A DNA stretch of 64,000 nucleotides from Leptolyngbya sp. KIOST-1. Lineage in GTDB: Bacteria; Cyanobacteriota; Cyanobacteriia; Phormidesmidales; Phormidesmidaceae. The DNA is taken from the NCBI RefSeq assembly GCF_000763385.1, contig NZ_JQFA01000002.1, forward strand, positions 868,001 to 932,000, written 5' to 3'. The position numbers and the translations under genes were made by a program. This document shows, piece by piece, positions 8,739 to 17,270 of the stretch (positions are counted from its first letter, which is position 1; the number at the start of each line of letters is the position of its first letter). The notes under the pieces were generated by a model that saw nothing but the letters and a program-made list of their open reading frames with translations, made no database searches and was not told the origin of the DNA.

Positions 8739-10076
8739 ATGAAAGTATCTGTCGTTGGTACAGGTTATGTTGGCCTGGTGTCAGGTACCTGCCTGGCGGA
8801 GAAGGGCCACAGCGTGGTCTGTGTAGACATTGATCAGGCTAAGGTTGACCAGATTAACCAGGGCATTCCGCCCATCTATGAAGCTGGCCTGGAGGATATG
8901 CTGAAGGCCAACGTGGGGACTCGCCTCAAGGCCACCACCGATCTGCGAACGGCCGTGATGGAGTCTCAAATCTCACTGATTGCTGTGGGCACACCGTTCC
9001 GCGGCGACGAGATTGACCTCACTTTCATCAAGACTGTGGCTCGTCAAATTGGCGAAGTGCTCAAGGATAAAGCCGAATACCACGTAGTTGTCGTAAAGAG
9101 CACCGTGGTACCCGGTACCACCGACGAAGTGGTGCTCTCCATTTTGGAAGAGGCTTCGGGCAAAAAGGCGGGGGCTGACTTTGGCGTTGGCATGAACCCC
9201 GAGTTTTTGAAGGAAGGTGAGGCTATCCCCGACTTCATGAACCCCGATCGCATCGTGTTGGGCGGCATTGACGAGCGCAGTCTGGCGGCCCTGCGGGAGC
9301 TATACAACGTCTTTGAGGGGGTAGATCAGCTCGAAACCAACTGCAAAACCGCCGAGATGATCAAGTACACGGCCAACTCGCTGCTGGCAACCATGATTTC
9401 GTTCGCCAACGAAATCGGCAACCTCTGCTCAGCCATCGGTGGGGTTGATGTTACGGAAGTCACGAAGGGGGTGCACCTCGACAAGCGACTGACGCCAATT
9501 TTGCCCAGCGGTGAGCGCATTGTCCCCACCTTCACCACCTACATTGAGGCGGGCTGCGGCTTTGGCGGTAGCTGTTTCCCCAAGGACGTGAAGGCTCTCA
9601 ATGCCTACGGTGCCAAGAAAGGCCTGCCCATGCAGTTGCTCAACGCTGTCATTGACGTCAACGCTGTGCAGTACAAGCAGGTCATGACCCGGCTTTACAA
9701 GCACTTCCCTAACCTGGATGCGGTGCGCGTGGCTGTTTTGGGCCTGGCCTTTAAACCGGGTACCGACGACATGCGCGAGTCCCCAGCCATTCCTATTGTT
9801 CAGGAGTTGCTGGCGGGGTCAGCTAAGGTGAAAGCCTTTGACCCTGTAGCTACCCACGAAGCCCAGAAGATCTTTGAAAACCAGCCCATTCAGTACTGCA
9901 ACAGCCTGGCCGAAACCGTTCAGGATGTGGATGTTGTGCTGCTGCTCACCCGGTGGGCTGACTTCAAGGCGCTGCCTGAGTTGCTTCAGGGGGTAGCCAA
10001 TCCTCCCCTGGTCATCGACGGTCGTCGTATGCTCGAGAAGGGAGCCTTTGCCCGCTACGAGGGCATCGGCCTGTAG
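8739..10076 (+). CDS. ugd: UDP-glucose 6-dehydrogenase
   Basis: Oxidises UDP-glucose to UDP-glucuronate using two NAD+. GTGYVGLVSG at residues 7-16 is the NAD-binding motif; GCGFGGSCFPKD holds the catalytic Cys near residue 279; LAFKPGTDDMRESPA belongs to the C-terminal UDP-binding domain. 445 residues is normal. The ATG follows the TAA of the SDR gene with no gap, indicating translational coupling and a shared function. A strong hairpin with a T-run just downstream probably ends the operon. Confidence 0.95.
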   Translation: MKVSVVGTGYVGLVSGTCLAEKGHSVVCVDIDQAKVDQINQGIPPIYEAGLEDMLKANVGTRLKATTDLRTAVMESQISLIAVGTPFRGDEIDLTFIKTVARQIGEVLKDKAEYHVVVVKSTVVPGTTDEVVLSILEEASGKKAGADFGVGMNPEFLKEGEAIPDFMNPDRIVLGGIDERSLAALRELYNVFEGVDQLETNCKTAEMIKYTANSLLATMISFANEIGNLCSAIGGVDVTEVTKGVHLDKRLTPILPSGERIVPTFTTYIEAGCGFGGSCFPKDVKALNAYGAKKGLPMQLLNAVIDVNAVQYKQVMTRLYKHFPNLDAVRVAVLGLAFKPGTDDMRESPAIPIVQELLAGSAKVKAFDPVATHEAQKIFENQPIQYCNSLAETVQDVDVVLLLTRWADFKALPELLQGVANPPLVIDGRRMLEKGAFARYEGIGL

Positions 10077-10128
10077 TTATAAGCGGTGTTGCTGAATAAT
10101 CCTCGACACCACTTCTCTAAGCACGGGG

Positions 10129-10908
10129 TTACTGGTACCGGGTCAGGTTGATCCGGTACCGTTCTTTTTTGGTGACGGCAATATCGCCGATTTCGAGTCG
10201 GCCTTTGCCGCGAATGGCAACCAGATCTCCCGAATTCAGGGTGTGACTGGGCTGACTTACGGGGTTCCAGTTCACCCGCACGTCGCCGCTGCTGATCAAG
10301 TCGGCCATTTTGCTCCGGGACATGCCAAACCCAGCGGAGGCGATCGCATCGAGGCGCAGGGAAGCTTCGACGGTGGTGAGGTCTTTCTTTTGGGGCGGGC
10401 GCACCCGCAGTTGCTCCCACCCCAGGGGCTGAGTTTTGACCGGCACCGATCGCACCTGGGTGAGGGATTGGGTGAGAAAGTCGGCCAACTCCGGCACCGC
10501 GATCGCCTGGGCACCCCGCTCACCGAGCACAATGATGTCGCCCACCTTGCTTCGCTCCAGGCCCGTGCTCAGCAGCGCCCCCAAAAAGTCGCCGTGGTTG
10601 GCCGGGTCGAACATGAAGTTGCCGTCGATAGTTAGCAGCGACAGGGGAATTTGACTGGGGTCGAGGGGAATGTCGGTGCGGGCGATTGCCAACCGCTGGC
10701 GTTCAGCCTGGGGATAGCCACCCCAGGCCACGCTGTGGACGTCCGTCAGCCGCTCGAGCATCGCCTGGGCCTCGATCTGCTCCGGTGGCGACAAAAAGTC
10801 GGTGAAGACAGTCTCCCAGGTCTTGATCGCCTGATCGGCCTGATCTGAGATCCGGGCCAGGCGATCGCGATTTGCAGCAGCGTTGGTCAGGTCGTCCTTG
10901 GGCGGCAT
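10129..10908 (-). CDS. Photosystem II S4 domain protein
   Basis: Cyanobacterial and plastid conserved protein of about 260 residues (TIGR03069 type). The C-terminal part holds an S4 RNA-binding domain, recognisable as LRLDAIASAGFGMSRSKMAD followed by VRVNWNPV and a LNSGDLVAIRGKGRLEIGD block. The N-terminal two thirds is the family-specific domain with AWGGYPQAERQRLAI. The longest frame begins with TTG at 10929; the ATG at 10908 giving a start MPPKDDL fits relatives better. The last codons overlap a terminator that serves the convergent ugd gene. The name reflects family annotation; the RNA target is unknown. Confidence 0.8.
   Translation of the reverse strand: MPPKDDLTNAAANRDRLARISDQADQAIKTWETVFTDFLSPPEQIEAQAMLERLTDVHSVAWGGYPQAERQRLAIARTDIPLDPSQIPLSLLTIDGNFMFDPANHGDFLGALLSTGLERSKVGDIIVLGERGAQAIAVPELADFLTQSLTQVRSVPVKTQPLGWEQLRVRPPQKKDLTTVEASLRLDAIASAGFGMSRSKMADLISSGDVRVNWNPVSQPSHTLNSGDLVAIRGKGRLEIGDIAVTKKERYRINLTRYQ
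10134..10170 (+). terminator. Rho-independent terminator of the nucleotide-sugar operon
   Basis: GGTACCGG (10134-10141) and CCGGTACC (10153-10160) form a perfect 8-bp GC-rich stem with an 11-base loop, followed by GTTCTTTTTT on the plus strand. It lies 58 bases after the ugd stop. The whole structure is inside the 3' coding end of the convergent S4-domain gene, so the same bases also encode its last residues. Confidence 0.75.
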
Positions 10909-11023
10909 GGGCAGTAGGTTGAAGGGCAATCCCCCACAACCTGACGCGAATCAAGGCCAAGGGGGCTATGTCTGACTTTAGCTTACTTAGTCAGGTCACC
11001 TGTGGCATCGGTTCCTCGGGGGC

Positions 11024-11632
11024 TCAGTTGGCCAGGGCTTCGGTTACGTCCTTCCGCTTGGCGTAGATACTCTTGAGATGCCGTTTGACGGTGTTGATGG
11101 TGATGTAAAGCTCCTTGGCAATTTCCTCATAGCTGCGGTTGGCCCGCCGCAGCACCCACACGGCCTGCTCTCGGGGAGTGAGGTTGTACTGCACTGCCTC
11201 CAGCAGGGCTGAGGATTGGGCCAGGCGGGTTTTATTTTCGAGGGAAACCAGCAGGTAAGAACCGGGAGTCGCCGGACAATCCAGCCACTGCACGCGGGCG
11301 CGAATTTGGTGCCCAGAGCGGGACGTAAACTCCTGGGTCAGAACCAGCAGGGTTTCGGGGTAGAGCTCCCGACTTTCTAACAGGTGCTTACTCATCGTTT
11401 TAAGGCAGGTGGGCAGATCGCCGGGGCGCTTGGGGTCGCTCAGATCGCGGCAAAGGGTTTTGCCCTTCTGGTTACTGTGCACACAGCGGCCATCCTCAGC
11501 CAGCACCAAAATGCCGTCGACAAAGCCTTCGAGTACGGCGCTGAGCAGGGGTTGATTTGGGGTCTCATGGGCATTATGCGGGACAGAAAAATCAACAGTT
11601 GAAGCGATAGTGGATGAACTCATAGTGACCAT
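11024..11632 (-). CDS. LuxR-family transcriptional regulator with N-terminal PAS-like sensor
   Basis: Predicted DNA-binding regulator. The C-terminal 65 residues form a LuxR helix-turn-helix: LTPREQAVWVLRRANRSYEE then IAKELYITINTVKRHLKSIY. The first 120 residues resemble a PAS-like sensor (AVLEGFVDGILVLAEDGRCV, then VQWLDCPATPGSYLLVSLEN). There is no receiver Asp domain, so it is not a classic response regulator. The frame extends upstream to 11848, but that part is low-complexity and unlike the family; the ATG at 11632, preceded by AGGTAG, is preferred and gives 202 residues. This regulator type is common in cyanobacteria; its targets cannot be inferred from neighbours. Confidence 0.78.
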   Translation of the reverse strand: MVTMSSSTIASTVDFSVPHNAHETPNQPLLSAVLEGFVDGILVLAEDGRCVHSNQKGKTLCRDLSDPKRPGDLPTCLKTMSKHLLESRELYPETLLVLTQEFTSRSGHQIRARVQWLDCPATPGSYLLVSLENKTRLAQSSALLEAVQYNLTPREQAVWVLRRANRSYEEIAKELYITINTVKRHLKSIYAKRKDVTEALAN

Positions 11633-12001
11633 GGGGCTACCTGGTTTAAGACACAACAGAGTTAGGGGAGTCATCCGGAAACACAGCTTATAAAGGGGGA
11701 GCCTGTGAAATCGGCTTGCCTGTGAACTTGCGGTAAAGAGAACCTCAAGCCCAAGGGGGCAATCTCCAGAAGGTTGGGACAGTTTGCCAACTGGTTTGCT
11801 GAAACTGCGGCAGCCGTGCTGACAAAATTCCTCTGCGCTGCCGGTCATTGCGCCCCGGCTGAGCCAGCTCAGCGGGGGCGAACCGAGATAGGTTTACCGG
11901 TGCGAGCCTCCAGCCCAATTCAGCAACCCCCGGTTGAAAAAAATGGCGCTTATCTATATCGTTATGGGCGTTCTCTCGGCCTAAGAGCATTGCTATCCGC
12001 C

Positions 12002-12934
12002 ATGACACGGGTCAACCGACAGCTTTTGCGAATTCAGATGCGGCATGTCCACAGGAGTCTGGTCGCCGTGGCGATCGCGCTTCCCCTCCTGGGCGCTCCG
12101 CTGCCCCTGGGGCCCGGCTATGCCCAAACCGCGCCTTCCCCAACTGTCAATGGGGCGGAAGCGGAGGCCGCTCTCAACCAGGGGCTGGCGCTGATTCAGC
12201 GGGGCGATATTGACGGTGCCCTGATTCAGTTTCAGCAGGCCGCTGCCCTGGACCCCGGCCTCGCCGCCGCCCACTACAACATCGGCCTGGCCCTCCGCCA
12301 GAAGGGCCACCTGCAGGATGCTGCCTCGGCGTTCTGGGCCGCCATCCGGGCCGACCCTCAGTTTGCCCTGGCCTACGCCAACCTGGGCGGCGCGTTGATT
12401 GAGGGCAACAACCTCGATCAGGCCGAGGCCTACCTGCAGCGGGCGATCGCGATCGAACCCACCCTGGGCAACGCTCACTACAATCTCGGCCTGGTGTACC
12501 AATCCCAGGGGCGGTTTCCGGAGGCGCTGGCCGCCCTGGAAAAAGCCGGGCAGTTCAGCCCCCGCGCCCCGGAGTCATTTTTGCAGCGGGGCATTATTTA
12601 CCTGCAAACGGAGCAAAATGCGGCAGCGGAGGCGGTGCTGCAGCAGGCCCTCGCCCTGAACCCCCGCTACGCCCAGGCCCACTACAACCTGGGCATCGCC
12701 CGGTTCAACCAGGGCCAGACCGAAGCGGCGCTCGACTCCTTTCGCGCCGCCACCCAGATCAACGGCAGCTACGCCGATGCCTACTACAGCGCCGGGCTGG
12801 CGTTTATACAGCTGGAGCGATTTGAGGAAGCCCGCACGGTGCTGGAATACGCCAAAAACCTCTACATCACTGGGGGTAACCCGACCTGGGCGGCCAGGGC
12901 CCAAAGCCACCTGGGGCAGCTGCCGGGGAGCTAG
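12002..12934 (+). CDS. Secreted TPR-repeat protein
   Basis: 310-residue protein with about seven tetratricopeptide repeats. The chosen ATG at 12002 gives a basic N-terminus, a hydrophobic stretch (LVAVAIALPLLGAPLPL) and a likely signal-peptidase site after GPGYAQ-TA, so it is probably periplasmic or in the thylakoid lumen. Repeats such as AHYNIGLALRQKGHLQDAAS and AHYNLGLVYQSQGRFPEALA recur with a 34-residue period from about residue 55 to the end. The frame runs upstream to 11774, but that part lacks similarity and would bury the signal peptide. Function is probably protein-protein scaffolding. Confidence 0.82.
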   Translation: MTRVNRQLLRIQMRHVHRSLVAVAIALPLLGAPLPLGPGYAQTAPSPTVNGAEAEAALNQGLALIQRGDIDGALIQFQQAAALDPGLAAAHYNIGLALRQKGHLQDAASAFWAAIRADPQFALAYANLGGALIEGNNLDQAEAYLQRAIAIEPTLGNAHYNLGLVYQSQGRFPEALAALEKAGQFSPRAPESFLQRGIIYLQTEQNAAAEAVLQQALALNPRYAQAHYNLGIARFNQGQTEAALDSFRAATQINGSYADAYYSAGLAFIQLERFEEARTVLEYAKNLYITGGNPTWAARAQSHLGQLPGS

Positions 12935-12985
12935 TCGGGGGGCAGGCAACGGTGGATTTATTGGTGGATCTGAGGGGCGATCGCG

Positions 12986-13023
12986 TTGATCAGAGATCAG
13001 ATCCTTGATCAGAGATCAGATCC
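12986..13023. repeat. 19-bp tandem duplication
   Basis: TTGATCAGAGATCAGATCC occurs twice in direct succession (12986-13004, 13005-13023) in the gap between two convergent genes. Each unit contains the near-palindrome TGATCAGAGATCA. Confidence 0.8.
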
Positions 13024-13049
13024 TTCTCAAGCATCAGCCCCCACAAGGA

Positions 13050-14522
13050 CTACCAGAACTTGAGCTTGCGCGAGGCGTAGAGGCACATGCGCAGCAAAAT
13101 CAGCCCCTCCCTGACGTGGGCAATGTTGGAGCTGCCGTAGGTGCGCGGCCGATAGCGAATGGGTACCTCCACAATGTGCAGGTTGAGCTTGGCCGCCCCA
13201 AACAGCAGATCAAAATCGCCAAAGGGGTCGAAGTCGCCGAAGTAGCTGCGGCCAGCGGCCAGGCGCTGGTAGTCGCATCGCCACAGCACCTTGGTGCCGC
13301 AGAGGGTGTCTTTGAGGGGCTGCTCCAGCAGGAACGAAAACAGCAGCGCAAAGATCTTGTTGGCCACCGTGTTCAGCCAGGGCATGGCGGTTTTGGAGCG
13401 GGGATAGACCAGCCGCGAACCGTTGGCAAATTCGCCGTGGCCAGCGGCCAGCACCTCGACAAAGTGGGGCAAATCTTCGGGGGGAACGGTCAGGTCGGCG
13501 TCGAGAATCAGCAGGATATCGCCCCTGGCCTGATCGAACCCCAGGCGGACGGCATCGGCCTTGCCCCGGCCCGTCTGCTGAAAGGCCTTGAGGGTGAATG
13601 GCCCCTGGTAGATCTGCACCAGTTCCTGGATGGTTTCCCAGGTGCGATCGCGGGAGTGACCTTCGACAAAGATAACCTCAGTGTGCTGGCCCAGCTGAGG
13701 CAGGCGAGCCACGGCGGCGGCAATGTTTCCGGCCTCATTGCGGGCGGGAATGATCACCGAGCAGGTGGGTCGCTCCTGAGTCGGTACCGCCTGGGGTCGA
13801 GCGACGATGAAGGTGGTCAGGCACAGGTGCTTTAGCAGGGGCAGGGGGGCCAGGTAGCGGTTGACAAACCCCGCTATCCCCGGCACAAATTTGGGCCACA
13901 GAAACCGACTGCCCCGCTTGAGCGGTCGGTAGCCGGTGACCGTCAGCAGATTGGCGACATCGTCGGTGCTGAGCCAGTTTTGAGGGGGCTGGGGCCGCCG
14001 CTGCCCCACCCGCTCGGCCAGCCCCAGCAAGGGCTCCCAGAGGTGGCTGTGGAAGGTGAGGATGAGGCGGGTATGGGGCTGGCAGAAGGGCTGCAACCGC
14101 TGCAGCACGGCCTGGATATCGCTCAGGTAGCCCAGCACCCCAGACAGCAGGATGTAGTCGAACTGACGGTGCTCCGGGGCCATCTGGTCAGGTTCCAGGG
14201 TTTCGGCATCGAGGCTGTAGAAGCTGAGGTGAGGGTATTTTTGGCAGGCGATCGCGACCACCGCAGGCGCAAAGTCTAACCCCACCCCCACCGCTGGGAG
14301 CGTGGCCTGCAGCAGGTCGCCAGTGCCGCAGCCGATCTCGAGCACGCGACTGCCAGGCGGAATCAAAAACTGATGAAGCCGAGCCAGATCGCTGTAGTAG
14401 TAGCGGTTGCGGCTACTCCAGCGGTCTAGCTCGGGAGCAATGCGGTCAAAATAGGCCCGAATATCTTGCTTGAAGTCTTGCTTGGGGGCCTCAAGCAAAT
14501 CAGAAAAAGGGGCTTGGAGCAC
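13050..14522 (-). CDS. Bifunctional SAM-dependent methyltransferase / family 2 glycosyltransferase
   Basis: 490-residue two-domain protein. Residues about 25-210 are a class I methyltransferase with SAM motif VLEIGCGTGDLLQAT and a following acidic DAETLEPDQM region. Residues about 240-480 are a GT2 glycosyltransferase starting CSVIIPARNEAGNIAAA, with GRGKADAVRLGFD and the metal-binding DADLTV (DxD). A C-terminal hydrophobic stretch could associate with the membrane. The start is GTG at 14522; no closer ATG precedes the methyltransferase domain. The pairing suggests modification of a lipid- or glycan-linked intermediate, for instance polyprenyl-phosphate sugar transfer. The substrate is unknown. 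Confidence 0.83.
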   Translation of the reverse strand: MLQAPFSDLLEAPKQDFKQDIRAYFDRIAPELDRWSSRNRYYYSDLARLHQFLIPPGSRVLEIGCGTGDLLQATLPAVGVGLDFAPAVVAIACQKYPHLSFYSLDAETLEPDQMAPEHRQFDYILLSGVLGYLSDIQAVLQRLQPFCQPHTRLILTFHSHLWEPLLGLAERVGQRRPQPPQNWLSTDDVANLLTVTGYRPLKRGSRFLWPKFVPGIAGFVNRYLAPLPLLKHLCLTTFIVARPQAVPTQERPTCSVIIPARNEAGNIAAAVARLPQLGQHTEVIFVEGHSRDRTWETIQELVQIYQGPFTLKAFQQTGRGKADAVRLGFDQARGDILLILDADLTVPPEDLPHFVEVLAAGHGEFANGSRLVYPRSKTAMPWLNTVANKIFALLFSFLLEQPLKDTLCGTKVLWRCDYQRLAAGRSYFGDFDPFGDFDLLFGAAKLNLHIVEVPIRYRPRTYGSSNIAHVREGLILLRMCLYASRKLKFW

Positions 14523-14547
14523 GAATGTCTCGGTATCTAATCAGGTC

Positions 14548-14658
14548 TTAGGCGGCGTCTTCCCGCTCAATGTAAAGGAATAGGAAGGCCATGGCCGCAG
14601 CGGGAAACACGATGCCCACCAGAGGAACCAGGATGGAGGGTAAAAAGGCAGCTGGCAT
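14548..14658 (-). CDS. psaI: Photosystem I reaction centre subunit VIII
   Basis: 36-residue single-helix membrane protein. The sequence starts [20 protein letters not shown] and ends [12 protein letters not shown], closely matching PsaI, which sits next to PsaL and helps trimerise photosystem I in the thylakoid membrane. psaI often lies beside psaL in cyanobacteria; no psaL is present here, so this copy stands alone between a glycosyltransferase and a hypothetical gene. Confidence 0.88.
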   Translation of the reverse strand: MPAAFLPSILVPLVGIVFPAAAMAFLFLYIEREDAA

Positions 14659-14702
14659 AGGTTTTCTTACCTCAATAGAAACATCACAGCATGAGCATAA
14701 GA

Positions 14703-15131
14703 CTACTGCGAATGGGCGATCTTTATGTCTATTTCGTTACAAACTTTCTCACTCAGTCCGGGGCTGGCCACGGACTCGATATCCTCCTGGTGGAGCCGGG
14801 TATGCCACCAGGCCTGGGTAGCGCGATCGAGTTTGGCTGTGAATAGGGTGGTGACAAAGGACTGCGCTCCGTAGCCCTGACCCACAATCTCGACGCAGTA
14901 GGACGGGAATTTGCGGGTGGCCATATCGGGCACCAGCCGTTTGCCAATCCGCCGCCAGCTGGGCTCTTTGCCCCGCCACTGGAGACGGCAGCAGGGCCAG
15001 GGCAGCTGCTCGCGGTCGAACAGACGGCAGCAGGGGCCGACCACCCGGTAGGTGAGGTGTGCCCCGGGGCTCTGAAAGACGTGGCCCGTCGGCCAGGGGT
15101 GCTCTGAGGAGGGGGGCAGGGGCGGTATCAT
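14703..15131 (-). CDS. Conserved hypothetical protein (cyanobacterial type)
   Basis: 142-residue protein starting [19 protein letters not shown]. It is rich in aromatic residues, Cys and Arg, with [19 protein letters not shown] containing two CC pairs and a C-terminal [17 protein letters not shown] block. No domain was recognised. The frame is preferred over the competing minus-strand frame because it has balanced amino-acid use and ends cleanly at 14703. The frame continues upstream to 15236, overlapping the divergent DUF2470 gene, so the internal ATG at 15131 was chosen. Confidence 0.6.
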   Translation of the reverse strand: MIPPLPPSSEHPWPTGHVFQSPGAHLTYRVVGPCCRLFDREQLPWPCCRLQWRGKEPSWRRIGKRLVPDMATRKFPSYCVEIVGQGYGAQSFVTTLFTAKLDRATQAWWHTRLHQEDIESVASPGLSEKVCNEIDIKIAHSQ

Positions 15132-15180
15132 AGCAGCATGTAACAGATGGCCAATGTTGAAGTAGTCTACGGGATTTTTT

Positions 15181-15456
15181 ATGGCTGAGCCAATTACCCC
15201 TGCGGTCAGCGATCGCATTTGCAAGCACATGAACAAAGACCACGCCGAAGCAGTGCTGTTCTACGCCACCGCCTACGGCAACCAGCCCGCCGCCACCGCC
15301 GCCACCATGGAAGCGATCGACGCCGAGGGCATGACCCTGGCCGTTACCGTGGACGGGGCGCAGACCCCCGTGCGGGTACCCTTTGACCACACCCTGGAGG
15401 GGGCCGAAGACGCCCACCACACCCTGGTTGCCATGCTCAAGCAGGCCCAGGTCTAA
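15181..15456 (+). CDS. DUF2470 domain-containing protein
   Basis: 91-residue protein with the DUF2470 core: SDRICKHMNKDHAEAVLFYA, where the HMNxDH motif is characteristic, and a later VPFDHTLEGAEDAHHTLVAM. The domain is found alone in cyanobacteria and at the C-terminus of haem-oxygenase-like and pyridoxamine-oxidase-like proteins, where it may bind haem. It lies 18 bases before a ferredoxin gene on the same strand, which suggests a shared redox or haem-linked role; this is inference. Confidence 0.85.
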   Translation: MAEPITPAVSDRICKHMNKDHAEAVLFYATAYGNQPAATAATMEAIDAEGMTLAVTVDGAQTPVRVPFDHTLEGAEDAHHTLVAMLKQAQV

Positions 15457-15474
15457 GCCATCCACACCACAGCC

Positions 15475-15717
15475 ATGAGCGTTTCAATTCATTTTTTGCC
15501 CGATGGGGTCACCGTTGACGCCGAGGTGGGGGAACCGCTGCTGGCGGTCGCCGATCGCGCCGGGGTGAGCATTCCCACCGGCTGCCTGATGGGGTCGTGC
15601 CACGCCTGCGAGGTGGAGCTAGAGGGGCAGACGGACCCGATCTGCGCCTGCATTTCAGCGGTGCCGCCGGGGCAGCAGACGCTGGTGATTAACCTGTACG
15701 TAGATCCCACCTGGTGA
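15475..15717 (+). CDS. 2Fe-2S ferredoxin
   Basis: 80-residue plant-type ferredoxin. The cluster ligands are in GCLMGSCHACEVEL (Cys-x4-Cys-x2-Cys) with the fourth Cys in PICACISAVPP. It is shorter and less acidic than photosynthetic PetF (about 97 residues), so it is probably a specialised ferredoxin rather than the main photosystem I acceptor. It is likely co-transcribed with the DUF2470 gene. Confidence 0.88.
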   Translation: MSVSIHFLPDGVTVDAEVGEPLLAVADRAGVSIPTGCLMGSCHACEVELEGQTDPICACISAVPPGQQTLVINLYVDPTW

Positions 15718-15745
15718 AGACCGCAGGTCCAGCGATCGCAGGTCG

Positions 15746-17008
15746 TTAGGGCCAGAACCCCTGCTTGAGCCCGGGTAGCGGATTGAGCTCAGCGAGGGGA
15801 TGTGCCCTCGGCCGCGTGGGCTGGGGGGCGCGATCGGGCCCAGTCACCAGGGCCTGCAGGTCGCCCCAGACCTGCTGCTGGGCCGCCTCCCAGCTCAGGT
15901 GCTGGCGGTAGTGCCGCCAGGCCGCCAGGGCCAGCTCTCGATACCCGGCGGGGTCGGCCATAGCGGTGGCAAGGTACTGGGCATAGGCCTGGGCGCTGGC
16001 CCCTGGGGCAAACGCCTGGCCATTGACCCCAGCCCGCAGCACCGTGGGAATGCCCCCTACGGCGGCGGCTACGCAGGGCACCCCGGCGGCGTTGGCCTCG
16101 CTGATGGCGATGCCAAAGGTGTCGGCTTTGGTGGGAAAGATCAGAAAATGGGCCTGGTTGAGCAGGCGGGAAAAGTGGGCTTCGCCCGCCGGATTGGCGC
16201 GATCGATAAAGCCGTAGGGCTTCACAAACGGGGGCAAGTCGCCCCTGGTCTGGGGCTGGCAGCCCACCACCCAGAGTTCGGTTTCGAGGCCCTGCCGGTT
16301 GAGGGTTTCGGCCACCTCCAGGGCCAGCGGGCCGCCCTTGCGGTGCCAATCGACTCCCAAAAACAGCAGCCGACAGGGGCCGGGAGGGCGCTGGTCGATC
16401 AGGGCCTCGACCTCCGGTTGGCGGAGGTCCTGGGCGCGGCTGGCCCCGCGGGGAATAATCCGCAGCTTATCGGCGGGGAGTTTGTAGAGCGCCATCGCCG
16501 ACTGAGCCGCCCACTCGGAGGTGAGAATGACGCGATCGCAGCGATCGATCGCCCCCTGCTCCACCGCGTGCAGCCGTCGCCGGGTTTCGGCACAGAGGTT
16601 GGTGAGGTGGGGGTAAAAATCGACCAGACTGCCCAGCAGGGCATCGGTCCACAGCACCGTGGGCAGGTCAGTATTCACCCGCGCCAGGGGAATGGCGTTC
16701 TCGGGGCAGAGCAGCAGGTCGGCCCCAGACCGGGCCAGTTTGGTCTCGATCTGGCGGGCGTAGCGGGGCGAGACCCAGGGCTCGACCGGGCTGTAGTAGC
16801 TTTGGCCCAGGCGCTGGTAGTACAGCCACTTGAGCCGGGTAATCGGCACTTTGGGCTGGCGCAGCGGGCCCAAAAAGGCCAGTTCGGCCCCGGCGCTCTG
16901 GAGCAGCTCGGCGATTTTTTGCCCGGCCCCGTAGAGGCCCAGGTGGCGGCGGGGCCAGGCGGCGCGATCGCGCACATCGTAGGTGGTGGCGTAGGCAATT
17001 TTCATCAT
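15746..17008 (-). CDS. Glycosyltransferase family 4 (GT-B)
   Basis: About 420-residue retaining glycosyltransferase. The C-terminal GT-B domain holds the donor-binding signature PTKADTFGIAISEANAAGVP followed by GGIPTVLRAGVNGQAF; LLFLGVDWHRKGGPLALEVA is the start of that domain. The N-terminal acceptor domain begins KIAYATTYDVRDR. The frame extends to 17137, but two adjacent ATGs at 17008 and 17005 precede the first conserved strand and are the likely starts. No neighbouring glycan genes define the product. Confidence 0.87.
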   Translation of the reverse strand: MMKIAYATTYDVRDRAAWPRRHLGLYGAGQKIAELLQSAGAELAFLGPLRQPKVPITRLKWLYYQRLGQSYYSPVEPWVSPRYARQIETKLARSGADLLLCPENAIPLARVNTDLPTVLWTDALLGSLVDFYPHLTNLCAETRRRLHAVEQGAIDRCDRVILTSEWAAQSAMALYKLPADKLRIIPRGASRAQDLRQPEVEALIDQRPPGPCRLLFLGVDWHRKGGPLALEVAETLNRQGLETELWVVGCQPQTRGDLPPFVKPYGFIDRANPAGEAHFSRLLNQAHFLIFPTKADTFGIAISEANAAGVPCVAAAVGGIPTVLRAGVNGQAFAPGASAQAYAQYLATAMADPAGYRELALAAWRHYRQHLSWEAAQQQVWGDLQALVTGPDRAPQPTRPRAHPLAELNPLPGLKQGFWP

Positions 17009-17270
17009 GAATAAGGGTTGGGCTGTGGCCAGCCCAACCCTCTCAGCGACTCCCCCTAGGGTGCCCAGGTGCTGCCCCTTTGCAACGGCAGGGGCGATGG
17101 GCCTCTGGCCAGCAGATGTGATCTGGCCTACATCCAAACCGGACGCCGAGCATCTAAACCATTACAAGATGCCTAAGGCCACGGGCTCAGATCCGCCGGG
17201 CCAATAGACTCTAAACAGTGATACAGTTATCGATCTTTGATTTGGGCCAACTCTAAGGGGGTATCGGCAC

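Noticed and set aside
15800-17014. 404-codon plus-strand ORF
   Set aside because: Exactly antisense to the family 4 glycosyltransferase and without any recognisable domain; Gly/Gln-rich composition is typical of shadow frames.
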